Shown here: positions 7,348 to 14,834 of the stretch, in pieces
How the letters are laid out: each line of letters opens with the position of its first letter
Position numbering within the stretch: position 1 is the stretch's first letter
Assembly: GCA_023415595.1 (NCBI GenBank)
Contig: JAEZJW010000037.1
Location: 1 to 19,709 of the forward strand
Direction of reading: 5' to 3'
DNA length: 19,709 nucleotides
From: Bacillota bacterium
Lineage (GTDB): Bacteria; Bacillota; Clostridia; Lachnospirales; Lachnospiraceae
Position numbers and translations under genes: made by a program
Notes under the pieces: generated by a model
Told to the model about the DNA's origin: nothing
The model's input: the letters and a program-made list of their open reading frames with translations, nothing else
The model's database searches: none

Positions 7348-7539
7348 ATGATAGAAGTTACCAGATTGAATGGGAAGAAACTTACGATCAATGCGGAGAT
7401 GATAGAACGGGTCGAGGAGTCACCGGATACCGTCATTACATTGACAAATGGAAATAAATTAATCGTAAAAGAAAGTAGACAAGAGATTAAAAATCTTGTA
7501 ATATTATACAAAAAAGAAGTATTTTCTAGAGAATTATAG
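7348..7539 (+). CDS. flbD: FlbD/SwrD-like flagellar protein
   Basis: Small soluble protein of 63 residues with the family pattern MIEVTRLNGKKLTINAEMIERVEESPDTVITLTNGNKLIVKES. In Bacillus subtilis the homologue SwrD is needed for full flagellar torque, which fits its position immediately before motA/motB here. It is distinct from the Caulobacter transcription factor also called FlbD. The open frame extends upstream to ATG 7315, but AAGGGGG at 7334-7340 is correctly placed for ATG 7348, and the family begins at this methionine. The gap to motA is 39 bases. Confidence 0.92.
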   Translation: MIEVTRLNGKKLTINAEMIERVEESPDTVITLTNGNKLIVKESRQEIKNLVILYKKEVFSREL

Positions 7540-7578
7540 GAGATTTAGATAAAATTTCACGGATGGAAGGTGACTGTC

Positions 7579-8376
7579 TTGGATTTAGCGTCGATTATAG
7601 GTTTGGTGGGTTGTTTAGTCATTGTTGTTTACGGTATTACAGTAGGGCAGGACATTTCTGTATTATTAAATTTCTATGATCCGCCGTCAATTTTCATTAC
7701 CTTTGGCGGAGCTCTAATGTGTATGATGATGATGGCACCAAGCGTGAAGGGATATATCAATAACTTGAAGAGCTTTAGCCTGATTTTAAAGCAGCAGCCC
7801 ACCAATGAGGAGGAAACCATTAAGTCTATTATCGGTCTTTCCAATGTTGCCAGAAAGGAAGGTCTGCTCGCCCTGGAGGAGGCTGCGAACAGCATTGATG
7901 ATGAATTCCTGAAAAAAGGTGTTCTGCTGATCGTAGACGGTACGGATCCCGAACTCGTGCGAAATATCCTGGAGACTGAGCTAAACTGTATCGAAGACCG
8001 ACATTCCGGTATCACAGGCTTCTGGGATTCCCTCGGAGCCATGGGCCCTGCCTGGGGTATGATCGGAACCCTGATCGGTCTGATCAACATGCTCCAGCAG
8101 CTGTCGGACGTTAGTACGATCGGACCGAATATGTCTGTGGCACTCGTAACAACTTTCTATGGAGCGATGCTGGCTAACTGGATCTGTATTCCGATTTCAA
8201 CGAAATTAAAGGCTAATAGTTCAGGTGAAATCATGATTAAGGAACTTATGGTAGAAGGTCTTCTCTCCATTCAGGCAGGTGAGAACCCCAGAGTCATCGA
8301 GGAAAAACTGAAATCCTTCCTGTCACCGACACGCAGGGAAGCCATGAAGGAAGAAGGCGGTGAAAAGGTTGGCTAG
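7579..8376 (+). CDS. motA: Flagellar motor stator protein MotA
   Basis: Proton- or sodium-conducting stator subunit that, with MotB, applies torque to the rotor. Membrane segments lie near the N-terminus (IIGLVGCLVIVVYGI), at PPSIFITFGGALMCMMMMAP, and as the paired helices around AMGPAWGMIGTLIGLINML and MSVALVTTFYGAMLANWICIPI, containing the conserved prolines of the family. The cytoplasmic loop has the usual acidic/basic features. GTG at 7570 gives three extra residues, but GGAAGG at 7565-7570 is correctly spaced for TTG 7579 and would overlap the GTG, so 7579 is preferred (265 residues). It overlaps motB by 17 bases. Whether the ion is H+ or Na+ cannot be decided reliably. Confidence 0.95.
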   Translation: MDLASIIGLVGCLVIVVYGITVGQDISVLLNFYDPPSIFITFGGALMCMMMMAPSVKGYINNLKSFSLILKQQPTNEEETIKSIIGLSNVARKEGLLALEEAANSIDDEFLKKGVLLIVDGTDPELVRNILETELNCIEDRHSGITGFWDSLGAMGPAWGMIGTLIGLINMLQQLSDVSTIGPNMSVALVTTFYGAMLANWICIPISTKLKANSSGEIMIKELMVEGLLSIQAGENPRVIEEKLKSFLSPTRREAMKEEGGEKVG

Positions 8377-9241
8377 AAAGAAAAAGGAAGCGTCCTCGGG
8401 AGGGAATGCCCCCTGGCTGAATACCTTTGCGGATCTGATGAATCTTCTGCTATGCTTCTTCGTTTTACTGTTTGCGATGTCAAACATTGATAATGAAAAA
8501 TTCGAGAAGATTTCTATCTCCTTAGCCAATGCGATTGGTATTTTTGAAGGCGGAGGAACGGCTATCGGAGAAGGAATGCTGATTTCCTCCGGAATGACCC
8601 AGCTGAATAACCTGGATGAATTCTTCTCTAATATGGGTGAGAAATCCGAGCAAAGCGGTGAAGAAATCACAGAAGAAGATCCCTCCTCCAGTGGCGGAGA
8701 AATTAAAATTGATGAACAGAAAAAAGAAGAGATTGAAGAAGCTAAGCTTAAGCTGGCGCAGGAGATGGAGAAGCTCTCCGGTGCGATGTATGATCAGATC
8801 TCAGATCTGACAGAGCAATACAATCTGGGGGATTATGTAGAGCTTAGCATTGATCCCGAATTCCAGTTTGTTCAGCTGTCCATGAAGGGGTCCATTCTTT
8901 TTGAATCCGGGAAAGCAGATATCCTGGAGGAAGCAAAACCGATTTTATCAAAGCTCGGGGATCTGCTTGGTAAATTTGACGGCTATACCATCGAAATCAT
9001 TGGACATACCGATAATGTCCCGATGTACAGTGAAGCCTTTAAGGACAATAATTGGCTTTCCTCTGCCAGAGCATTGAATGCAGCAGAATTTCTGATCAAT
9101 AATCAGAAGCTGGATCCGGCAAAGGTGAAATATTCAGGAAGAGGGGAATATGAACCGGTTGCCACCAATGATACTTCGGAGGGCAGGGCAAAGAACCGAA
9201 GAATTGAAATAAAGATATACAATGAGCTGAGCAGCAGATAA
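8360..9241 (+). CDS. motB: Flagellar motor stator protein MotB
   Basis: Stator subunit that anchors the MotA ring to peptidoglycan and carries the ion-binding aspartate. After a basic N-terminus, one membrane segment WLNTFADLMNLLLCFFVLLFAMS holds the critical Asp (about D25). A Ser/Glu-rich linker follows, then an OmpA-like peptidoglycan-binding domain (IEIIGHTDNVPM, NWLSSARALNAAEFL, SGRGEYEPVATNDTSEGRAKNRRIEI) with the expected binding pattern. The product is 293 residues. GTG at 8360 is preceded by AAGGAAGAAGG inside motA; TTG at 8369 is an alternative. The residue after DLM is Asn where Thr is common, a minor change. fliL follows after 23 bases. Confidence 0.95.
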   Translation: MKRLARKKKEASSGGNAPWLNTFADLMNLLLCFFVLLFAMSNIDNEKFEKISISLANAIGIFEGGGTAIGEGMLISSGMTQLNNLDEFFSNMGEKSEQSGEEITEEDPSSSGGEIKIDEQKKEEIEEAKLKLAQEMEKLSGAMYDQISDLTEQYNLGDYVELSIDPEFQFVQLSMKGSILFESGKADILEEAKPILSKLGDLLGKFDGYTIEIIGHTDNVPMYSEAFKDNNWLSSARALNAAEFLINNQKLDPAKVKYSGRGEYEPVATNDTSEGRAKNRRIEIKIYNELSSR

Positions 9242-9264
9242 ATGTGAAAGAGGAGAGAACTTGA

Positions 9265-9771
9265 ATGAAGAAAAATATATTAACGGTGATCATCATGGCC
9301 ATGGCTCTGATCAATATCGTCCTGTCAGCAGTCATTATCTTTGTTATCGTACCGACTTCCAACAAAACGAATAATCTGGTCAGCAAGGTGGCACAGATCA
9401 TAGACCTGGAGCTCGAATCACCTGATGCTGATAAGGAAGAGATTGCAGTATCCGATATCGAAACCTATGAAATCCCGGAAAAGCTTACAATCCGGCTGAA
9501 AGCGAGTGATGATAAGAAGCATTACGCTATTGTCTATGCATCCTTATCGATCAATAAAAAGCATGAGGATTATACAGAATTGAACCAATATGTTGCTACG
9601 AAAGAGAATGAAATCAAGGAAATCATTACAGATGAATTCTCTGTCTATACCATCGATAATGTAGATGAAAACAAGAGTCTGATCAAAGAAAGAGTACTAT
9701 CAAGAATCCAGGATTTGTTCAAGTCTGATTTCATAATTAATGTATCCTTTGGAAATTTGTTATATGACTAA
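9265..9771 (+). CDS. fliL: Flagellar basal body-associated protein FliL
   Basis: Single-pass membrane protein that surrounds the stator units and supports motor function. The 168-residue product has a short cytoplasmic N-terminus (MKKNI), one membrane segment at about 5-30 (LTVIIMAMALINIVLSAVIIFVIV), then an extracytoplasmic FliL domain with alternating beta strands (LTIRLKASDDKKHYAIVYASLSIN), and a C-terminal RVLSRIQDLFKSDFIINVSFGNLLYD segment typical of the family. AGAGGAGAG lies upstream of ATG 9265. Location after motB and before fliM is the standard one. A 103-base spacer follows. Confidence 0.93.
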   Translation: MKKNILTVIIMAMALINIVLSAVIIFVIVPTSNKTNNLVSKVAQIIDLELESPDADKEEIAVSDIETYEIPEKLTIRLKASDDKKHYAIVYASLSINKKHEDYTELNQYVATKENEIKEIITDEFSVYTIDNVDENKSLIKERVLSRIQDLFKSDFIINVSFGNLLYD

Positions 9772-9798
9772 GAATTATGGTGATTTTCTACGGATTTT

Positions 9799-9808
9799 AT
9801 GTTATTAT
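9799..9808 (+). promoter_or_regulatory. Possible extended -10 promoter element upstream of fliM
   Basis: The fliL-fliM spacer contains TATGTTATTAT, which fits an extended -10 (TG, one base, TATTAT at 9803-9808). No good -35 is seen at 17-18 bases. If real, it would allow separate transcription of the switch and export-gate genes. A small TGCCG/CGGCA hairpin (9841-9855) lies just before the fliM ribosome site. Confidence 0.22.
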
Positions 9809-9874
9809 GGGATTAGTTAGTGTGAAGAAGATACATAGGCTGCCGCTTTACGGCATCATGGGAGGGGGGTGATT

Positions 9875-10855
9875 ATGGGCGACGTCTTATCCCAAAATGA
9901 GATAGACAACCTGCTTGCAGCGATCAGCAGCGGCGAGCTTGACGCAGATGAGTTTAAACAGACCAATGAGAAACAGATCAAGAATTACGACTTCGCCAGA
10001 CCTTCCAAGTTCTCTAAAGAACACCTAAGAACTATGAACATTATTTTTGAGCATTATGCCAGATTACTTTCTACGAATCTTCCGGCATATCTGAGAAAGA
10101 ATGTTCAGGTGGAGGTAATTAATTCAGAAGCTGTAACTTATTCTGAATTTACGAATGCCTTATCCAATCCGGTACTGCTCGGTATTATAGATTTCTCGCC
10201 TTTAGAAGGAAGCATTATTCTGGAGCTGGCAGATAATCTGGGCTACGCAATCGTAGACCGAATGCTGGGAGGCGGAGGCTATCCACTGGAGAAGATCAGG
10301 GATTTTTCTGAGATAGAATTAACAATCATAGAGCGTATCTTTACGGTCTGTACCAACCTTTTACAGGAGCCTTGGGCAAATGTGATACAGCTCAGCCCCA
10401 GACTCATGAGGATTGAAACGAATTCACAGTTTGCACAGATCATATCCCCAAGTGAGATGATCTCGATTGTCACGATGAACATCAAGATCGGGAATATAGA
10501 GGGAATGATGAATATCTGCCTTCCCTATGTATGTCTGGAGAAGGTAATCGACAAGCTGAACACAAAGTATTGGTATTCCACCATGCAGCTTAGTGATGAT
10601 AAATCCTATCAGGATATCATTGAGATTGCGATAGCCAAGGCGAGAGTTCCTCTCCGTGCCGTTTTGGGCAAAAGTACAATCTCAGTCAATGACTTCATGA
10701 ATATGCAGAGAGGTGATATTATTAAGCTGAATTCAAAGGTCGACGATGAACTGACCGTATATGTCGGTAATATTAATAAATTCACCGCACTCCCCGGTGC
10801 TTCCTCAGGTGCCTATGCGGTAAAGATATCATCTATTATTAGAGGAGAGGAGTAA
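9875..10855 (+). CDS. fliM: Flagellar motor switch protein FliM
   Basis: C-ring protein that binds CheY-P and transmits the signal to FliG. The N-terminal CheY-P-binding motif is present (LSQNEIDNLLAAISSGEL). The middle domain is CheC-like (SNPVLLGIIDFSPLEGSIILELADNLGYAIVDRMLGGGG, then FSEIELTIIERI), and the C-terminal SpoA domain contains VPLRAVLGKSTISVNDFMNMQRGDIIKL. The product is 326 residues, the usual size. The open frame begins at GTG 9869, but the strong GGAGGGGGG at 9861-9868 fits ATG 9875, giving the conserved MGDVLSQ start. fliY follows after six bases, with a GAGGAGAGGAG site at the fliM end. Confidence 0.96.
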   Translation: MGDVLSQNEIDNLLAAISSGELDADEFKQTNEKQIKNYDFARPSKFSKEHLRTMNIIFEHYARLLSTNLPAYLRKNVQVEVINSEAVTYSEFTNALSNPVLLGIIDFSPLEGSIILELADNLGYAIVDRMLGGGGYPLEKIRDFSEIELTIIERIFTVCTNLLQEPWANVIQLSPRLMRIETNSQFAQIISPSEMISIVTMNIKIGNIEGMMNICLPYVCLEKVIDKLNTKYWYSTMQLSDDKSYQDIIEIAIAKARVPLRAVLGKSTISVNDFMNMQRGDIIKLNSKVDDELTVYVGNINKFTALPGASSGAYAVKISSIIRGEE

Positions 10856-10861
10856 CAGGCT

Positions 10862-12031
10862 ATGGATGGGATGTTATCTCAGGAAGAGATAAATGCTCTG
10901 CTGAACGGTTTAGATACTGACAGCGTGGATGTGAGTCAGAAATTGACGGATGCAGAGAAAGATGCAATCGGTGAGATATCAAATATAAGTATGGGTACAG
11001 CAGCTACCACACTGTTTTCCTTAGTTAATCAAAGAGTAAACATCACAACTCCGGTCGTAGAATATGCCACCTGGAAGGATATCGTTAACAGCTATGATAA
11101 GCCTTGTGTATTTATCCAGATCTATTATGCAGACGGGTTGGATGGCAATAACATATTAATTTTGAGGGAAAAGGATGTTAAGATCATCACGGACCTGATG
11201 ATGGGCGGAGATGGAACGAATACGGATGGCGAGCTGTCGGAGCTGCATTTAAGCGCGATCAGCGAAGCGATGAACCAGATGATGGGTTCTGCAGCTACTT
11301 CAATCTCCTCCATGTTGGAAAAGAGAGTAAATATCAGCCCTCCGACCGCTACCGTCGTGGAACTCTACGAGAACATAAGCGCGGAAGATATCGCTGAATT
11401 CCTAAAAACCTCCTTCGTACGGGTATCGTTCCATATGGAGATCGGTAATCTGGTGGACAGTGTTCTGATGCAGTTGTATCCGTTCGATTTTGCAAGAGAT
11501 CTGTACCAGCAATTTATACAGGCATCTGCTATGGAGACGGATGTACCGACTTCACCGCCGGTGCAGGAGAGAGCTCCACAACCGGCACCTCAATCGGCAA
11601 GGGCACCGATAGGGAATCCGCAGCCGAGTCCCGTACCTGTGATGCAGCAGCCGATGGGCTATCCTCCCTATATGATGAATCAGGGTATGCCGGCGGCGAT
11701 GCCTTATATGATGCCTCCGATGCAGGATGTGAATGTGCAGACAGCACAATTTGCTCCGTTTACACCAATTCCGGCAGGAGTAGTACAGCCGGAGAATATT
11801 GATTTACTTATGGATGTTCCGCTGGAGGTAACAGTTGAACTTGGACGGACCAGTAAATCAATCAAAGAGATCCTTGATTTTGCTCCGGGAACGATTATAG
11901 AACTGAATCGCCTGGCAGGAGAGCCGATCGACGTACTTGTAAACGGTAAATTTGTTGCCAAGGGTGAGGTTGTCGTTATGGAAGAAGCTTTTGGCATCCG
12001 GGTGACTGAAATAACAAAACAAAAACAATAA
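10862..12031 (+). CDS. fliY: Flagellar motor switch phosphatase FliY (CheC-FliN fusion)
   Basis: Gram-positive type switch protein. An N-terminal FliM-like peptide (MLSQEEINALLNGL) could bind CheY-P. A CheC-like domain follows with both phosphatase sites intact: E38/N41 in DAIGEISNISMG and E135/N138 in SAISEAMNQMMG. A proline-, methionine- and glutamine-rich linker spans about 222-307 (MGYPPYMMNQGMP and similar). The C-terminal FliN SpoA domain spans about 310-385 (MDVPLEVTVELGRTSKSIKEIL, PGTIIELNRLAGEPIDVLVNGKFVAKGEVVVM). It should both form the lower C-ring and dephosphorylate CheY-P. The 389-residue length suits a FliY rather than a plain FliN. ATG 10871 would be an alternative start just before MLSQ. 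cheY is the next gene, consistent with the enzyme-substrate pair. Confidence 0.95.
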   Translation: MDGMLSQEEINALLNGLDTDSVDVSQKLTDAEKDAIGEISNISMGTAATTLFSLVNQRVNITTPVVEYATWKDIVNSYDKPCVFIQIYYADGLDGNNILILREKDVKIITDLMMGGDGTNTDGELSELHLSAISEAMNQMMGSAATSISSMLEKRVNISPPTATVVELYENISAEDIAEFLKTSFVRVSFHMEIGNLVDSVLMQLYPFDFARDLYQQFIQASAMETDVPTSPPVQERAPQPAPQSARAPIGNPQPSPVPVMQQPMGYPPYMMNQGMPAAMPYMMPPMQDVNVQTAQFAPFTPIPAGVVQPENIDLLMDVPLEVTVELGRTSKSIKEILDFAPGTIIELNRLAGEPIDVLVNGKFVAKGEVVVMEEAFGIRVTEITKQKQ

Positions 12032-12083
12032 GACTATTTACATTTATCATATACTCAAAAACATACAAGATAGGAGAATTAAA

Positions 12084-12446
12084 ATGGCGAAAAGTATTTT
12101 GATCTGTGATGATGCAGCATTTATGAGAATGATGATCAAGGATATTCTGATTAAGAACGGTTATAACATCGCAGGTGAAGCAGAGAACGGTTTGAAGGCG
12201 ATTGATAAGTATTCAGAGACTAAGCCTGACTTAGTTATGATGGATATCACGATGCCGGAGATGGATGGGATCCAGGCACTTAAGAAGATCAAATCAATGG
12301 ACCCCGGTGCAAATGTCATTATGTGCTCTGCTATGGGACAGCAGGCCATGGTTATTGAGTCCATTCAGTCTGGAGCTAAGGATTTTATCGTGAAGCCCTT
12401 CCAGGCAGACAGAGTTCTGGAAGCAGTTAAGAAAGCAGTCGGCTAA
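12084..12446 (+). CDS. cheY: Chemotaxis response regulator CheY
   Basis: Single receiver domain of 120 residues. Phosphoacceptor D54 lies in DLVMMDITMPEMDG. The acidic pair is D9/D10, the conserved small hydroxyl residue is S82 (MCSAMGQ), and K104 lies in FIVKPF. Phe occupies the position before IVKPF where Tyr is common. Phosphorylated CheY binds the switch (FliM, FliY) and changes motor rotation. TAGGAG at 12071-12076 sets ATG 12084. The 52-base AT-rich spacer before it shows no clear promoter pair. Immediate linkage to fliY and the export gate is the standard Firmicutes arrangement and favours motility over another receiver-only role. Confidence 0.96.
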   Translation: MAKSILICDDAAFMRMMIKDILIKNGYNIAGEAENGLKAIDKYSETKPDLVMMDITMPEMDGIQALKKIKSMDPGANVIMCSAMGQQAMVIESIQSGAKDFIVKPFQADRVLEAVKKAVG

Positions 12447-12497
12447 ATGAAAGGAGCCGGGTTTGTAAGCTCAGCTCATTACGGAGAATGTAAATGA
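12447..12497 (+). CDS. Possible 16-codon coupling mini-ORF between cheY and fliO
   Basis: ATG directly abuts the cheY stop (TAAATG). Sixteen codons (MKGAGFVSSAHYGECK) are read before TGA, which overlaps the fliO start as ATGA. The whole spacer is thus one open frame linking both genes. There is no good ribosome site of its own. It could be a translational-coupling leader or chance; the peptide resembles nothing I know. Confidence 0.2.
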   Translation: MKGAGFVSSAHYGECK

Positions 12498-12925
12498 AAG
12501 CTTTTGTTTTATTGCAGAGTACAAGAGAAGAAGAAATCTTAAAAGGTGTAAACGAGAAGGTAGCAGAGGCAGCACCAGAGAAATTTTCTACCACGGGCAA
12601 TCTTGTGCAGCTGCTTGGCTTATGTTTACTATTGGCTGTTATTTTGTTTGCAGCGTATTATACCTCGAAATTCATCGGGAAGATGAAGCTGGGGCAATTA
12701 AAGAACAGTAATTTTACAGTGATTGATACCTATAAGATTGCCCCCGGTAAGATGCTGCAGATTGTAAAGGCCGGTAAGAAATATCTCTTGATCTCCGTCG
12801 CAAAGGATAGCATCAATTTCATTGCGGAACTTAATGAAACGGACCTGTTCTTAAAGGAGAGCGTCCAGACTGAGAAGAAGAGCTTCCGGCAGATCATAGA
12901 TAGCATAAGAAACAGTAAAGAATGA
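12494..12925 (+). CDS. fliO: Flagellar biosynthesis protein FliO (FliZ)
   Basis: Membrane protein that helps assemble the FliP ring of the export gate. The 143-residue product has a polar N-terminus, one membrane segment at about 36-58 (LVQLLGLCLLLAVILFAAYYTSKFI), then a cytoplasmic domain with the family motif VIDTYKIAPGKMLQIVKAGKKYLLISVAKDSINFIAEL. Its location between cheY and fliP is decisive, since FliO is poorly conserved. GGAG at 12483-12486 precedes ATG 12494. There is an 11-base gap to fliP. In Bacillus the equivalent gene is called fliZ. Confidence 0.9.
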   Translation: MKAFVLLQSTREEEILKGVNEKVAEAAPEKFSTTGNLVQLLGLCLLLAVILFAAYYTSKFIGKMKLGQLKNSNFTVIDTYKIAPGKMLQIVKAGKKYLLISVAKDSINFIAELNETDLFLKESVQTEKKSFRQIIDSIRNSKE

Positions 12926-12936
12926 GGTAGGTATCC

Positions 12937-13779
12937 ATGAATACATCTGTCAGAAAACCTATGAGAAAAAAGGTGTGGTTCATTGCATTTTTGCTTACCT
13001 TGTGTATTATGGCTTTTACTCCTATGATGCGGGCATCGGCAGCAAATGTACAGGATACGACAACCGCAGAGGATGCAGGCACATCGGGAAACAATGTTCG
13101 CGGAGCCTTGGGGCCTTTGGAATTTACATTAAACACAGATGAGGATGGAGAAAGCCTGTCAGCAACCCTTCAGATGTTATTGGTTCTGACTGTGATTACT
13201 TTAGCCCCGTCTATTTTAATTATGGTGACCTCATTCACGAGGATCATCATTGTTCTTCACTTTTTAAGGTCTGCCCTGGGAACGCAGACAACGCCCCCGA
13301 ACCAAATTATGATCGGACTGGCATTATTCCTGACCTTCTTTATTATGTCCCCGGTCTTCACACAGATCAATACCAATGCGATACAGCCACTGTCGAAAGG
13401 GGAGATTACTCAGGAGGAAGCTTTTGAGGCAGGGACAGCACCTATCAGGACCTTCATGCTGGGACAGACAGAGATCAAGGATCTAAGGCTGTTTATGGAT
13501 ATTGCCAAGATTTCAACGGTTCAATCCACGGATGAGATTCCTTTAACAGTGATCATACCGTCCTTTATCATCAGTGAATTGCGAAAGGCGTTTATTATCG
13601 GGTTTTTGATCTATATCCCTTTTATTGTTATAGATATGGTTGTGGCCTCCACCCTGATGTCGATGGGTATGATGATGCTGCCGCCTACCATGATCTCCAT
13701 GCCGTTTAAAATATTGCTGTTTATCATGGCTGACGGATGGGGGTTAATCGTCGGGGAACTGGTGAAAACATTTTATTAG
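12937..13779 (+). CDS. fliP: Flagellar export gate protein FliP
   Basis: Core subunit of the FliPQR export channel. The 280-residue product has a cleavable signal peptide (MNTSVRKPMRKKVWF, hydrophobic core, then RASA at 32-35 with likely cleavage after A35), a polar stretch, and then the conserved membrane region. Family signatures are clear: MVTSFTRIIIVLHFLRSALGTQTTPPNQIMIGLALFLTFFIMSPVF and the C-terminal VIIPSFIISELRKAFIIGFLIYIPFIVIDMVVASTLMSMGMMMLPP. A GAGGTAGGT site just after the fliO stop precedes ATG 12937. fliQ starts 15 bases downstream. Confidence 0.97.
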   Translation: MNTSVRKPMRKKVWFIAFLLTLCIMAFTPMMRASAANVQDTTTAEDAGTSGNNVRGALGPLEFTLNTDEDGESLSATLQMLLVLTVITLAPSILIMVTSFTRIIIVLHFLRSALGTQTTPPNQIMIGLALFLTFFIMSPVFTQINTNAIQPLSKGEITQEEAFEAGTAPIRTFMLGQTEIKDLRLFMDIAKISTVQSTDEIPLTVIIPSFIISELRKAFIIGFLIYIPFIVIDMVVASTLMSMGMMMLPPTMISMPFKILLFIMADGWGLIVGELVKTFY

Positions 13780-13794
13780 CGGGAGATGAAGTAA

Positions 13795-14070
13795 TTGAAT
13801 GAGGTAGTAGTAATAGATATTGCAAGACAAGCACTCTTCTTGGTTCTGAAAACCGCTGCCCCCATGCTGATTACCTCCCTGGTCGTCGGATTGGTAGTCA
13901 GTGTTTTGCAGACAATCACTTCTATCCAGGAGCAAACCCTCACATTTGTTCCGAAGCTGGTTGCCGTATTTATAGTGCTAATGCTGGTTGGAAACTGGGT
14001 CATTACTACCATTGCGGAGTATACGATAGAATTGTTTTCTAACTTCAGTTATTACATTAATGCCTTATGA
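13795..14070 (+). CDS. fliQ: Flagellar export gate protein FliQ
   Basis: Small two-helix membrane protein of the export channel. The 91-residue product has two membrane segments (about 17-40 and 52-72) with the family sequence APMLITSLVVGLVVSVLQTITSIQEQTLTFVPKLVAV. The start is TTG 13795: the only nearby ATG (13799) is in another frame and hits a stop at once, and GGGAG at 13781-13785 is correctly placed for the TTG. Its stop overlaps the fliR start by four bases (ATGA). Confidence 0.96.
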   Translation: MNEVVVIDIARQALFLVLKTAAPMLITSLVVGLVVSVLQTITSIQEQTLTFVPKLVAVFIVLMLVGNWVITTIAEYTIELFSNFSYYINAL

Positions 14071-14834
14071 CCTTCACCCTACAGAATTTTGAACTATTCT
14101 TATTAATACTTGTGAGGATTACCGGTTTTATCATGACAGCCCCACTATTCTCGCTAAGGGATATACCGGTTAGAATTAAGGCAGGTTTCTCGATTTTTAT
14201 CGCAATACTGCTGTTTTATTCGGTACCACAGACGATGCCGGAATATGCAGGGGTAATCGGCTTTTTCATTCTGGTAATGACGGAAGCGATTGCCGGAGCC
14301 CTGATGGGGCTTTTTGCAAATATATCTTACCATATTCTGGCTCTTTCAGGCCAGCTCATAGATATGGAGATCGGATTCTCAATGGTAAATACCATGGATC
14401 CGACGACTAATATAAGTACTACGATAACCGCTAATTTTTATGGATTTCTGATCATGCTGATGATGATCATAACAGATCTGCATCATTTCTTTCTTAGAGC
14501 CCTGGTGGATTCCTTTCAGGTAATCGGAATTGGGGAAGCCATACTCCGGCCGAATATGTATGAATTGATGCTGGATTTTATGATAGATTATTTTATCATT
14601 GCCTTCCGTATCATCCTTCCGGTTTTTGCAGCCATTCTTCTGGTGAACACCATCTTGGCTATATTGGCTAAGGTCGCTCCCGAGATGAATATGTTTGTAA
14701 TCGGAATGCAGCTGAAGGTCTTTATAGGCTTGGCAATCCTGCTCATGATAGTCGGACTGATACCATCAGTTGCTGATGCGATTTTTAATGAGATGATGAA
14801 AATGCTTAAGGGAGCAGTAGAATGGATGACCTAA
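14067..14834 (+). CDS. fliR: Flagellar export gate protein FliR
   Basis: Membrane subunit that completes the FliPQR channel. The 255-residue product has about six hydrophobic segments and family features: RITGFIMTAPLFSLRDIPVRIKAGFSIFIA, an MTEAIAGALMGLFANISYHILALSGQLIDMEIGFSMVNTMDPTTN segment, and a C-terminal APEMNMFVIGMQLKVFIGLAILL. There is no good ribosome site; the ATGA overlap with fliQ implies translational coupling. It overlaps flhB by 13 bases. Confidence 0.96.
   Translation: MTFTLQNFELFLLILVRITGFIMTAPLFSLRDIPVRIKAGFSIFIAILLFYSVPQTMPEYAGVIGFFILVMTEAIAGALMGLFANISYHILALSGQLIDMEIGFSMVNTMDPTTNISTTITANFYGFLIMLMMIITDLHHFFLRALVDSFQVIGIGEAILRPNMYELMLDFMIDYFIIAFRIILPVFAAILLVNTILAILAKVAPEMNMFVIGMQLKVFIGLAILLMIVGLIPSVADAIFNEMMKMLKGAVEWMT

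Noticed and set aside
12032..12083. Promoter in the fliY-cheY spacer
   Set aside because: AT-rich with TTTACA and TATACT, but they are only seven bases apart; no acceptable -35/-10 pair.
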